DNA from: Floridanema evergladense
GTDB taxonomy: Bacteria > Cyanobacteriota > Cyanobacteriia > Cyanobacteriales > Aerosakkonemataceae
Direction: 5' to 3' (one strand)
Assembly: GCF_041929205.1 (NCBI RefSeq)
Contig: NZ_JBHFNT010000050.1
DNA: 64,000 nucleotides
Position numbers and translations under genes: made by a program
Shown here: piece by piece, positions 9,542 through 18,068 of the stretch
Layout: the number at the start of each line of letters is the position of its first letter
Position numbering within the stretch: the stretch's first letter is position 1
The notes under the pieces: generated by a model
The model's database searches: none
What the model was told of the DNA's origin: nothing
What the model saw: only the letters and a program-made list of their open reading frames with translations

Positions 9542-11980
9542 TTAATAGGGCCATTTCCAGTGCATCACATCTGGTTTGTCAGTGCCATATTCGTGAGCGT
9601 AGTTGCGGCAATCAATTTGCATATTTTTGAATTTTTCTTTAGCATGAGCGCCTGCAACTTTCAGCTGAGGAATGCGATCGATCGCATCGATTGCTAAACT
9701 ATAGCGATCGATTTGGTTTTGAATCGCCAATTCCAAAGGAGTGTTAATGTTACCTTTTTCCTTGTAACCCCGGACGTGCATATTGTTATGATTTGTCCGT
9801 CGATAAGCAAGGCGGTGAATTAACCAAGGATAGCCGTGAAAATTGAAGATAACTGGCTTATCAATGGTAAACAAACTGTCAAAATCAGCATCACTTAAAC
9901 CGTGAGGGTGTTCCGTTTCTGGCTGCAATTTAAACAGATCGACCACATTAATAAACCGAATCTTCAAATCCGGGAATTCCTGACGCAACATTACCGTTGC
10001 TGCTAATGCTTCCAATGTGGGAATATCACCCGCAGAAGCCATCACTAAATCGGGTTCGCAACCTTGGTCGTTGCTTGCCCAATCCCAGATACCAATACCT
10101 TTGGTGCAGTGTGCGATCGCCGCATCCATAGTCATATACTGCAAGTGCATTTGTTTGTCAGACACGATCACATTCACGTAATTTTTACTCCGCAAACAAT
10201 GATCTGCCACAGACAACAAAGAATTCACATCTGGAGGCAAATAAATCCGAGTCACCGCAGCACTCTTATTCACCACCACATCCAAAAAGCCCGGATCTTG
10301 GTGCGTAAAACCATTGTGATCTTGCCGCCAAACCGTTGAAGTAATCAACAAATTCAACGAAGAAATATCCGCCCGCCAAGAAAGATGACGGCAAATATCC
10401 AACCACTTAGCGTGTTGGTTAAACATCGAATCAATCACATGGACAAAAGCCTCATAAGTTGAGAAAAATCCATGTCTTCCAGTTAATAAATAACCTTCTA
10501 ACCAACCTTCCAAAGTATGCTCGCTGAGCATCTCCATCACCCGACCTTCGGGAGACAGTTCGCTACCATCCAAATCTTCCGGGAAAAACTCAGCAATCCA
10601 GAACTTCTTACTAACCTCGTAAATCGCCTGAAGTTTATTCGAGGTATTTTCATCCGGCCCAAACACCCGGAAATTATTCATGTTCCATTTCATCACATCC
10701 CGCAAGAAAACACCCAAAGGTCTGGTATTTTCTGCTTCAATTTGGGCGGGCCGATCGAATGTTATCCCATATTGTCGGAAATCAGGCATCCGTAAATCTT
10801 TCCGCAACAAACCCCCATTAGCATGAGGATTCGCACCAATCCGCCGAGTTCCCTTCGGTGTCAAATCCTTAAGTTCGGGAATTAATCTACCATTTTGGTC
10901 AAACAACTCTTCTGGTTTGTAGCTGCGTAACCATTGTTCTAACAAATGGAAGCTTTCTGGATTCTTCACCACATCTGCCATTGGTACTTGGTGCGCTCTC
11001 CAGAAACCTTCTACCTTGTGTCCGTGAACTTCTGCTGGGCCAGTCCAACCTTTAGGACTACGGAACACAATCATCGGCCAACGGGGACGGATGATCTTAC
11101 TTGTACTCCGAGCTTCCAACTGAATTCTTTTAATTTCGCCAATACAATGATCCAAAGTAGCTGCCATTGCTTGGTGCATTGTATCGGGATCGGACCCTTC
11201 CACAAAGTAAGGAGTGTAACCGTAGCCTTTAAACAGGTTTTCCAATTCTTCGTGGCTAATCCTTGCCGGAATCGTTGGATTATTGATTTTGTAACCGTTC
11301 AAGTGCAGAATCGGCAACACCGCACCATCCCGCGCTGGGTTAAGAAACTTGTTGGAGTGCCAAGAAGTTGCCAGAGGCCCTGTTTCCGATTCGCCGTCAC
11401 CGACTAAAACAGTAACAATTAAGTCCGGGTTGTCGAAAGCTGCACCGTAAGCATGGGAAATACTGTAACCGAGTTCGCCACCTTCATGAATCGAACCGGG
11501 AGTTTCTGGGGTGCAGTGACTACCAATACCGCCCGGAAAAGAGAATTCTTTGAAGAAGGTTTTCATGCCTTCTTCGTCTTCGCTTTTCTCTGGGTAAATT
11601 TCTGAGTAAGTGCCTTCCAAGTAGCAAGGGCCAAGATAACCGGGTGCGCCGTGTCCGGGGCCTACCAGGTAAATCATGTCTAGGTCTTGGTTTTTAATCA
11701 CTCGGTTTAGGTGAGTATAAACAAAACTAATCCCTGGACTCGATCCCCAGTGTCCCAACAAGCGTTTTTTGATCTGTTCTATTTTTAATGGTTCTCTGAG
11801 CAGCGGATTTTCTCGTAGGTAAATCATTCCCACTGCTAAATAGTTACAAGCTCGCCAAAAAGCGTGGACTTTGCGAAGTTCTTCACTACTAAGGGGTGCG
11901 CCTTCTACTGTCGATCGTGCTGTGCCAAAGGCGCTAATCGATGCAATATCACTGGTTGGTTTCGGAGGAGTTGCTACCAT
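9542..11980 (-). CDS. xfp: phosphoketolase (xylulose 5-phosphate/fructose 6-phosphate)
   Basis: A thiamine diphosphate enzyme that cleaves xylulose 5-phosphate or fructose 6-phosphate with phosphate to acetyl phosphate plus glyceraldehyde 3-phosphate or erythrose 4-phosphate. The length of 812 residues is normal. Landmarks include GPGHGAPGYLGPCYLEG near residue 107, the TPP-binding stretch GDGESETGPLATSWHSNKF near 190, and HQDPGFLDV near 565. Acetate kinase lies 1.3 kb away on the other strand and can use the acetyl phosphate. The start is in a long AT-rich divergent region shared with the phosphatase at 12535. Confidence 0.97.
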   Translation of the reverse strand: MVATPPKPTSDIASISAFGTARSTVEGAPLSSEELRKVHAFWRACNYLAVGMIYLRENPLLREPLKIEQIKKRLLGHWGSSPGISFVYTHLNRVIKNQDLDMIYLVGPGHGAPGYLGPCYLEGTYSEIYPEKSEDEEGMKTFFKEFSFPGGIGSHCTPETPGSIHEGGELGYSISHAYGAAFDNPDLIVTVLVGDGESETGPLATSWHSNKFLNPARDGAVLPILHLNGYKINNPTIPARISHEELENLFKGYGYTPYFVEGSDPDTMHQAMAATLDHCIGEIKRIQLEARSTSKIIRPRWPMIVFRSPKGWTGPAEVHGHKVEGFWRAHQVPMADVVKNPESFHLLEQWLRSYKPEELFDQNGRLIPELKDLTPKGTRRIGANPHANGGLLRKDLRMPDFRQYGITFDRPAQIEAENTRPLGVFLRDVMKWNMNNFRVFGPDENTSNKLQAIYEVSKKFWIAEFFPEDLDGSELSPEGRVMEMLSEHTLEGWLEGYLLTGRHGFFSTYEAFVHVIDSMFNQHAKWLDICRHLSWRADISSLNLLITSTVWRQDHNGFTHQDPGFLDVVVNKSAAVTRIYLPPDVNSLLSVADHCLRSKNYVNVIVSDKQMHLQYMTMDAAIAHCTKGIGIWDWASNDQGCEPDLVMASAGDIPTLEALAATVMLRQEFPDLKIRFINVVDLFKLQPETEHPHGLSDADFDSLFTIDKPVIFNFHGYPWLIHRLAYRRTNHNNMHVRGYKEKGNINTPLELAIQNQIDRYSLAIDAIDRIPQLKVAGAHAKEKFKNMQIDCRNYAHEYGTDKPDVMHWKWPY

Positions 11981-12534
11981 ATTTCCTCATTCTCAAAGTT
12001 TTCTTGAATTTATACAATTAGTACGCAGATCTAGTTCTATAACTAGTGAGTTTCTGCTTAACTCATCATTTCAGTTGGGCAAAATTCCTAGAAAATAATC
12101 CCTATTAACGGATAGATAATTGATGATTATTTTTCTAGGTGGTGAAGTTTTCTCTCGATCGCGATTAGCTTTGTATAAGCATTTTTATCTTTATCTTGTT
12201 GATTGAGATAACTTTCCCAGGTAGTTTACCATCTAAATTGCTATCAATTCATCACTGCAACTATAAAATAAATTTTAAAATTTTGAATTTTTGTATAAGA
12301 TTTATCATTAAAGTTTACTATTGTAAAATTAAATACGGTTCTTAGTAAATAATTTAATATTTTGTTAATGTGTTAATTATCTTATCTTAAGTAGGATAGT
12401 GTAAGAGCAGTGCAAATTTTGTTAATAAAAATACTTTTTAAAATAAAATCTAAAGTTTTCTCAGTTTGGCAAATATTTATGGTATTAAAATAAAGTTTGA
12501 ATATAGTGGGGAATAAGATTTTAAAGGTTACTGT
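11981..12534. other. divergent intergenic region between xfp and phosphatase
   Basis: About 550 bp of AT-rich sequence with no gene. It must hold promoters for xfp (minus) and the phosphatase-ackA pair (plus). One TTAAGTA motif is at 12387-12393, a word also clustered upstream of the gene at 18069. No clear sigma-70 pair or hairpin was found. Confidence 0.5.
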
Positions 12535-13173
12535 ATGAGCTTAATGCTGTATTTTTTACGACACGGACAAACCCCTTATAGTCGTGCTAATGGTTACTGT
12601 GGCTCGCTCGATCCAGAGTTAACTGATGAAGGAATGGAGATGGCGAAGGCTTTTGGTGAGGCGTATAAATCTTTTCCTTGGACTGCGATTTTTTGTAGTC
12701 CGATGCGTCGTACTATAGCGACAGCGAAACCATTGTGTGATGCGATCGGCATGGAAATGCAATTGCGAGATGGACTTAAAGAAATTGCTTATGGAAAGTG
12801 GGAAGGTTTATCTCCTGAAGAGGTTAGTTTACAATTTCATGATGATTACATTCGCTATTTAGCAGATCCGGGTTGGAATGCGCCAACGGGCGGAGAAAGG
12901 GCGGTTGATATTGCTCAACGCAGTTCTAATGTACTTGAGGAGATCGAACAAACTTATAAAACGGGTAATATTTTGGTTGTTTCCCACAAGGCGACCATTA
13001 GAATTATGCTTTGTTGGTTGTTGGGAATTGATGTGGGGAGGTTTCGCGATCGCATTTCTGCACCCGTAGCTTCTGTCAGTGTAATCGAATACGGAGTGCA
13101 TGGCCCCTTACTTCATGCGTTGGGCGATCGGTCTCACCTAAGCGAACATTTACGCAATTTGCCCGGTACTTAA
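12535..13173 (+). CDS. histidine phosphatase (phosphoglycerate mutase-like), second copy
   Basis: 212 residues, with the catalytic RHG at residues 9-11 and the second histidine in VSHKATIR near 152. It is the paralogue of the gene at 4858-5502. Placed 74 bp upstream of acetate kinase and divergent from phosphoketolase, it probably shares their regulation. A plausible role is hydrolysis of a phosphoester in the glycogen/phosphoketolase route, but no substrate can be assigned. Keeping two close copies around one metabolic cluster suggests either recent duplication with rearrangement or separate roles on each side. Confidence 0.85.
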   Translation: MSLMLYFLRHGQTPYSRANGYCGSLDPELTDEGMEMAKAFGEAYKSFPWTAIFCSPMRRTIATAKPLCDAIGMEMQLRDGLKEIAYGKWEGLSPEEVSLQFHDDYIRYLADPGWNAPTGGERAVDIAQRSSNVLEEIEQTYKTGNILVVSHKATIRIMLCWLLGIDVGRFRDRISAPVASVSVIEYGVHGPLLHALGDRSHLSEHLRNLPGT

Positions 13174-13182
13174 GCTGTTATC

Positions 13183-13213
13183 TTCTGGTTATTTACAGTT
13201 AGATTAACCAGAA
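13183..13213 (+). terminator. hairpin between phosphatase and ackA
   Basis: A perfect 9-bp stem (TTCTGGTTA and TAACCAGAA) with a 13-base loop lies between the two genes. It lacks a long T run, so it may be a partial terminator, an mRNA-processing stem or an attenuator that sets relative expression. Confidence 0.45.
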
Positions 13214-13247
13214 AACATTCGTTAATTTAACATGGGAATTCATCCAG

Positions 13248-14480
13248 ATGGAAATATTAGTTCTCAATGCCGGATCTAGCAGTCAAAAAAGCTGCCTTTA
13301 TTCCCTCAAAGAAGATGCGATACCATTACATCCACCAGCACCACTTTGGGAAGCACAAATAGATTGGACTCACCATCAAGGTGTAGCAGAACTGAAGGTA
13401 AAAACAATTAATGGGGTGGTTTTCCAAGAGGAATTAAATACCCAATCTCGACTAGAAACTGTTGAATATATGTTACAAACTCTTCAACAAGGAGAGACTA
13501 AAGTAATCGATAGTTTAGCCGAAATTGATTGTGTTGGTCATCGGGTAGTACATGGGGGAGATAAGTATCACGACAGCACTTTAATCACCAAAGAAGTTAA
13601 GGATGCGATCGCAGATTTTGCCAAATTTGCCCCCGTACATAACCCAGCTAATTTAGAGGGAATTGTCGCGATCGAACATATTTTAGGCGAGAAAGTAACT
13701 CAAGTTGCCGTTTTTGATACGGCTTTTCATGCCCAAATGCCAGAAGCAGCTATTGTTTATCCCTTACCTTACGAATTTTACGAACATGGCATTCGTCGCT
13801 ACGGTTTTCATGGCATTAGTCATCAATATGTTTCCCAACGTGCAGCCCAAATTTTAGACAAAGATTTAACCTCATTAAAGTTAGTAACCTGTCATTTGGG
13901 AAATGGTTGTTCTTTAGCAGCTGTAAAAAATGGATACAGCATAGATACCACAATGGGATTTACTCCCACTGCTGGATTAATGATGGGAACTCGTTCGGGA
14001 GATACCGACCCGGGAATTATTATTGACTTGTTGCGAAGGGGTCATACAGGCGAACAAATCGATGATATTTTTAATCGTCGATCGGGATTTTTAGGACTTT
14101 CGGGAATATCTGCGGATATGCGAAAAATTGAGGAAGCGATCGGCCAAGGTAACAGCCGTGCTAAACTCGCTTACGATGTTTATATTCACATATTACGCTC
14201 TTTTATTGGCGCAATGATTGCCACTTTAGAAGGTGTAGATGCCATAGTATTTACAGCAGGAGTGGGAGAAAATGCAGCTAATGTCCGTGCTGATGTTTGT
14301 ACATCTTTTGCATTTTTAGGGCTGAAAATTGACGAAGAAAAAAATAATCATAGACCTGTCGATCGAGATATTTCTACACCTGATTCCCCTATCAAAGTAT
14401 TAGTAATTCACACCCAAGAAGATTGGGCGATCGCCCAAGAATGTATCCGCTTAACTCAACTATCCACTGTTCCCAGTTAG
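13248..14480 (+). CDS. ackA: acetate kinase
   Basis: Converts acetyl phosphate and ADP to acetate and ATP. All family signatures are present: NAGSSSQK at the N-terminus, GFHGISHQYV near residue 185, CHLGNGCSLAAV near 212, TPTAGLMMGTRSGDTDP near 240, and VFTAGVGENA near 330. The length of 410 residues is normal. Together with xfp it gives a complete route from sugar phosphate to acetate with ATP formation, useful in dark or fermentative periods. No phosphotransacetylase gene is in the window. Confidence 0.97.
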   Translation: MEILVLNAGSSSQKSCLYSLKEDAIPLHPPAPLWEAQIDWTHHQGVAELKVKTINGVVFQEELNTQSRLETVEYMLQTLQQGETKVIDSLAEIDCVGHRVVHGGDKYHDSTLITKEVKDAIADFAKFAPVHNPANLEGIVAIEHILGEKVTQVAVFDTAFHAQMPEAAIVYPLPYEFYEHGIRRYGFHGISHQYVSQRAAQILDKDLTSLKLVTCHLGNGCSLAAVKNGYSIDTTMGFTPTAGLMMGTRSGDTDPGIIIDLLRRGHTGEQIDDIFNRRSGFLGLSGISADMRKIEEAIGQGNSRAKLAYDVYIHILRSFIGAMIATLEGVDAIVFTAGVGENAANVRADVCTSFAFLGLKIDEEKNNHRPVDRDISTPDSPIKVLVIHTQEDWAIAQECIRLTQLSTVPS

Positions 14481-14512
14481 TTGTAATACCTATTGCAATA
14501 TACAAAAAAGAT

Positions 14513-14542
14513 TGTAGAGACGTTGTATACAACGTCTCTACA
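14513..14542. repeat. perfect 30-bp palindrome
   Basis: TGTAGAGACGTTGTA followed by its exact reverse complement, 33 bp behind ackA. It looks like a dispersed cyanobacterial palindrome rather than a classical terminator, because no T run follows. Confidence 0.8.
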
Positions 14543-14592
14543 GTGCGGGTAATCGATCGGACATTATATGATTGAAGTCACTACAAAGAACT

Positions 14593-14617
14593 AAAAAAAA
14601 GACGGTTATCCCGTCTT
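14593..14617 (-). terminator. intrinsic terminator of the DUF3352 gene
   Basis: On the minus strand a 7-bp stem AAGACGG / CCGTCTT with a 5-base loop is followed directly by a run of eight T. It lies 52 bp after the stop of the minus-strand gene. Confidence 0.85.
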
Positions 14618-14668
14618 CACTACTTTTAAAACCAAGTTCTACTGTAAAATAACTTCAGCATGAGAACT

Positions 14669-16339
14669 CTAATTTCCTGATTTAGATTTCAAAGCCAACA
14701 AAATTTCCATTTGACTAGTTGATGAATCTGGCTGATTCCCAGAGATCCCAATACCCCGAATTGAATTCAGAAAAGCACTAGCTTCAGGAGAGATCGTACT
14801 TTGGGGATTACCAGCTAAATTGCGATTTACCAAAGCCATTGTTTTGTCCATATCCAAGTAAAAATATCCCGCATTTGGCTTAGATAAGCTGTTAGTAACC
14901 GCCTTAAATGATGGGCTATTTTCCAAAGATTGCGAATTATTAGCCATCGCATCAACAACCGAACCACCTGTAGCAATAAACAGTGATTCTCCATCTAACC
15001 AACCATAACCTAACCAGGCTGGTTGTCCAGGATTTGCCCATTCGGTAATATTTTTGCCCTGAATATTTCTTTGGGTAACATTAACTGCATTGGTCTTGGC
15101 TACTTCACTGATTTTTGCTAGGGTGTTTTCGGCAGTTTTGCGATCGCTAGTTTTTAAAACCACAGCCCCACCAAAACCTAACGGTGCTAAAATTCCTTGG
15201 TTAGCCGAAACCGCCCCTACAGCAAATTCCCCATCCATCCAACTAAAAATATCTTTCTCCAAATCCAGATTCAGATTAGTCTTAACTTGTTCTCGCATTT
15301 GGTCAACTTGTTGTTGAAATGCTGGATTAGTTTTTGTTTCCTTAACAAATGCTGACCAACCACGATTAATTCCGTAACCGCTAATCAAAGCTACAGTATC
15401 CAACGGAAATTGAGCAATTACTTTCCCAGGAGTAGGTTTGTATTCCACCAAATTTAAAGCCGGATCGATTTTAGCAACAGCCTTCATCCTAATTCCAGAA
15501 TTATCAATTCCTACCCCAGCCACCAAAGCCTTAATCAATTTCAATTGATTCAAAGTTGTAGGAGGCAATGGATTAACATTAGGATTACCAGCAATTAATT
15601 GCTGCATTAAACTACCATAATTAGGTACATAAATTTGCACCACCGGATTTTCAACATCTACTCCCTTTGTCAGCATTGAACTTACACCTTCTTGACTAGC
15701 AAAAGAAGGTTCGCCTTTAGAAGTATCGATCGCCAATTCTACAGATTTTTTGTTCTCTGCAACTACCAAACGATCGCCTAAAATAGCCGTATAAATTTTC
15801 CCGTTTTTACCTGTAGACTCAAAGACTTTCACTCCCTTATAGTCGCTTTCGACAACTTTTTCCTTTGATTTATTGAGTTTATTGGCAAAATTAAACAAGC
15901 TAATTTTGTCCTTTGTACCCACAACAAATAGTACATTTGGTGTATTAACAGCTGGAGGTGTTGGAGGTGTTGGGGGTGTCGGAGATGTACTTGTAGGCAA
16001 CACCGCAAACATGACACTACCCAACCAAGGCTTCACATCTTTGTCATAATCTATTGTTGACTCCTGAAACATTTCCTGGTTCAAATCAGCCAGACTTTTA
16101 CCAATTAATTGTTGCGCTTGTGGAGTACCAAACTGTTGTAATTTTGCCCAACTTTTTGTATCTGGAGAAACAAAACCTACTATCAAAGCTTCATCCGGGA
16201 CAATCTTCGCACTAGCCAGAGGACTAACATCACTGAAAGTACCTCTTAAATAAAGATAACCAAGAGTCGCGCCACCTAAGATAACGGCAGCAGCACCAAT
16301 CCCTACTGGAACTAGCCAATTTGATTTTTTTGCAGGCAT
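14669..16339 (-). CDS. DUF3352 family membrane-anchored protein
   Basis: A 556-residue protein with a single N-terminal membrane segment (about residues 10-31) and a long extracytoplasmic part, matching the DUF3352 family common in cyanobacteria; the function is unknown. The body has repeated modules of the type seen in this family (VALISGYGINRGW, then DLEKDIFSWMDGEFAVG near residue 355). A proline-threonine repeat near residue 120 (TPPTPPTPP) comes from a 9-bp tandem repeat in the DNA and is likely a length-variable linker. It has its own terminator and seems to be a single-gene unit. Confidence 0.85.
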   Translation of the reverse strand: MPAKKSNWLVPVGIGAAAVILGGATLGYLYLRGTFSDVSPLASAKIVPDEALIVGFVSPDTKSWAKLQQFGTPQAQQLIGKSLADLNQEMFQESTIDYDKDVKPWLGSVMFAVLPTSTSPTPPTPPTPPAVNTPNVLFVVGTKDKISLFNFANKLNKSKEKVVESDYKGVKVFESTGKNGKIYTAILGDRLVVAENKKSVELAIDTSKGEPSFASQEGVSSMLTKGVDVENPVVQIYVPNYGSLMQQLIAGNPNVNPLPPTTLNQLKLIKALVAGVGIDNSGIRMKAVAKIDPALNLVEYKPTPGKVIAQFPLDTVALISGYGINRGWSAFVKETKTNPAFQQQVDQMREQVKTNLNLDLEKDIFSWMDGEFAVGAVSANQGILAPLGFGGAVVLKTSDRKTAENTLAKISEVAKTNAVNVTQRNIQGKNITEWANPGQPAWLGYGWLDGESLFIATGGSVVDAMANNSQSLENSPSFKAVTNSLSKPNAGYFYLDMDKTMALVNRNLAGNPQSTISPEASAFLNSIRGIGISGNQPDSSTSQMEILLALKSKSGN

Positions 16340-16461
16340 TTTTAGTTTGATTTAGATAGTTATTACTAAGTTAAAAAATTGGCTCTCATCTGAGAGCATC
16401 TCTAGACTTACTAATTTTCTACCAAATCCTTCAACCTGAAAATAAGTTATTCCAGAAGGCA

Positions 16462-16562
16462 TTACTCAGATCTGGGCAGCAGGGGAGGTAGAACCTCTTA
16501 GATCTCGTTACCAGGTTGAACCTGGTAACGAAAAATGTCCGTCCTTGGAACCTCTCTGCCTC
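16462..16562. repeat. copy of the 106-bp inverted-repeat element (diverged)
   Basis: Carries ACTCAGATCT, then GGAGGTAGAACCTC and a CGTTACCAGG / CCTGGTAACG hairpin, in the same order as the complete copy at 49095-49200. It abuts the cysK stop codon, so its hairpins may serve as the cysK terminator. Confidence 0.7.
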
Positions 16563-17522
16563 CTACAACTTGGCAGTTTCCAAAACTTGAGGGTCTTGGA
16601 ACAACGGTGTACTTAAGTAACGTTCGCCAAAACTTGGTTGTATCATCACAATTAAACGACCTGCATTTTCTTCCCGCTTGCCAATTTTAATAGCTGCTGC
16701 TAAAGCTGCACCAGAAGAAATTCCAGAAAGCAAACCTTCTTCCCTTGCCAAACGACGACTAAAATACATCGCTTCATCATCTGCAACTGGAATTACTTCG
16801 TCAATTAATTCCACTCGCAAAACTTCGGGAACGAACCCCGCACCAATACCTTGAATTTTGTGAGGACCAGCTTTTCCTCCTGAAAGCACTGGACTATTTA
16901 CAGGTTCAACTGCGATCGCTTTAAAACTCGGTTTCCTCTGCTTAATTACTTCTGCTACTCCGGTTAAAGTACCACCAGTACCCACACCAGCAATTAAAAA
17001 ATCTACTTCTCTATCTGTGTCAGCCCAAATTTCTTCGGCTGTGGTTTCTCGGTGAACTTTGGGATTAGCTGGATTGCGGAATTGTTGCAACATATAACCA
17101 TTAGGAATGCTGGCAGCAATTTCTTCAGCACGTTTAATTGCTCCCCGCATTCCTTCCATGCCTGGAGTTAATTCTAATGTGGCACCATAAGCTTTGAGCA
17201 TATTGCGTCTTTCGGTGCTCATTGTCTCTGGCATGGTGAGAATTAATTCGTAACCTTTGGCAGCTGCTACCATTGCTAAAGCGATGCCTGTGTTACCAGA
17301 AGTGGGCTCAACTAAAACGGTTTTTCCTGGCTCAATTAATCCCGCTTCTTCTGCTACTTGAATCATACTTGCGCCGATGCGGTCTTTCACAGAAGCAGCT
17401 GGATTCATCCCTTCCAATTTGACAACAATTCGCGCTAAACTTCCTTCTGATTGAGGAATTCTATTTAATTCAACTAGCGGAGTGCGTCCAATCAATTCCG
17501 TGACATTACGAGCAATTCGCAT
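16563..17522 (-). CDS. cysK: cysteine synthase A (O-acetylserine sulfhydrylase)
   Basis: A PLP enzyme that makes cysteine from O-acetylserine and sulfide. The PLP lysine is in NPAASVKDRIG near residue 42, the substrate loop is TSGNTG near 69-74, the phosphate-binding loop is GTGGTLTG near 177, and GISSGAA is near 267. The length of 319 residues is typical. A good ribosome site (AAGGAG) lies just upstream of the ATG, and a leader with folded structure precedes it (17533-17690). Confidence 0.96.
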   Translation of the reverse strand: MRIARNVTELIGRTPLVELNRIPQSEGSLARIVVKLEGMNPAASVKDRIGASMIQVAEEAGLIEPGKTVLVEPTSGNTGIALAMVAAAKGYELILTMPETMSTERRNMLKAYGATLELTPGMEGMRGAIKRAEEIAASIPNGYMLQQFRNPANPKVHRETTAEEIWADTDREVDFLIAGVGTGGTLTGVAEVIKQRKPSFKAIAVEPVNSPVLSGGKAGPHKIQGIGAGFVPEVLRVELIDEVIPVADDEAMYFSRRLAREEGLLSGISSGAALAAAIKIGKREENAGRLIVMIQPSFGERYLSTPLFQDPQVLETAKL

Positions 17523-17532
17523 TTTTTACTCC

Positions 17533-17690
17533 TTAACGCGCTTGAGAGGTTGACTTTTGGCTTTCATCTCAGTGGTTAGAGAAGTCCTGTCAGGTATGCC
17601 GCTCCTTGCTCGTAATTGCTACCTGGTTCTAAAAGAGCTAATCAAGCGTTTCGCACCTAACTGGACAGTTTTATCTCTTCCAAAGTATGA
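17533..17690 (-). promoter_or_regulatory. structured cysK leader, possible riboregulator
   Basis: On the minus strand the leader has a long-range stem: GTCCAGTTAGGT pairs with ACCTGACAGGAC about 80 bases later (10 of 12 positions). Inside are GCGAAACGC and a GCTC...GAGC arm, so a multi-branched fold is possible. A TATAAT at 17697-17702 (minus) would place a start site just before it. It does not match the SAM, TPP, cobalamin or glutamine riboswitch patterns that I know. Confidence 0.35.
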
Positions 17691-17702
17691 CTTACCATTA
17701 TA

Positions 17703-18068
17703 CTACGGTTAGCCGATTGGATTATTGTACTTGTTGCAACAAAAATCTACTTTTCGATAATTTTAGCTTTTTTAAGTAATTAAATCAGTATAAATTCTTA
17801 AGTACCATCCACCCACTTGCGGTTTTTACCTACTTAATGAACATTCTTAAGTAAATATTCCTAAGTGAAAACCACTAGAACATTTTCAGTGAAAATAAGT
17901 AGGAAGTAATGCTTTAAAATTCATGAATTTTTATATTAAATTTTGTTAATGAGCAATTTTTAGTCTATATAGAAATATTAATTTAGTTGAGAAATTAATA
18001 AATTTATTTGCAGTTGCAAAGTGAATTTTTGCATTAAATTCAAAGTCTCGATCGCGAGCTAAAAAAAC
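17703..18068. other. intergenic region with TTAAGTA cluster
   Basis: AT-rich region upstream of the phosphatase-membrane fusion gene. It contains TTAAGTA at 17772, 17798 and 17847 and the inverse TACTTAA at 17831, within about 80 bp. These may be binding sites for a regulator of the gene at 18069. No other gene is seen. Confidence 0.4.

Noticed and set aside
10064..11407. Plus-strand open frames of 90-150 codons opposite xfp
   Set aside because: They are the antisense of a highly conserved phosphoketolase; the histidine/cysteine-rich peptides are by-products of its codon use.
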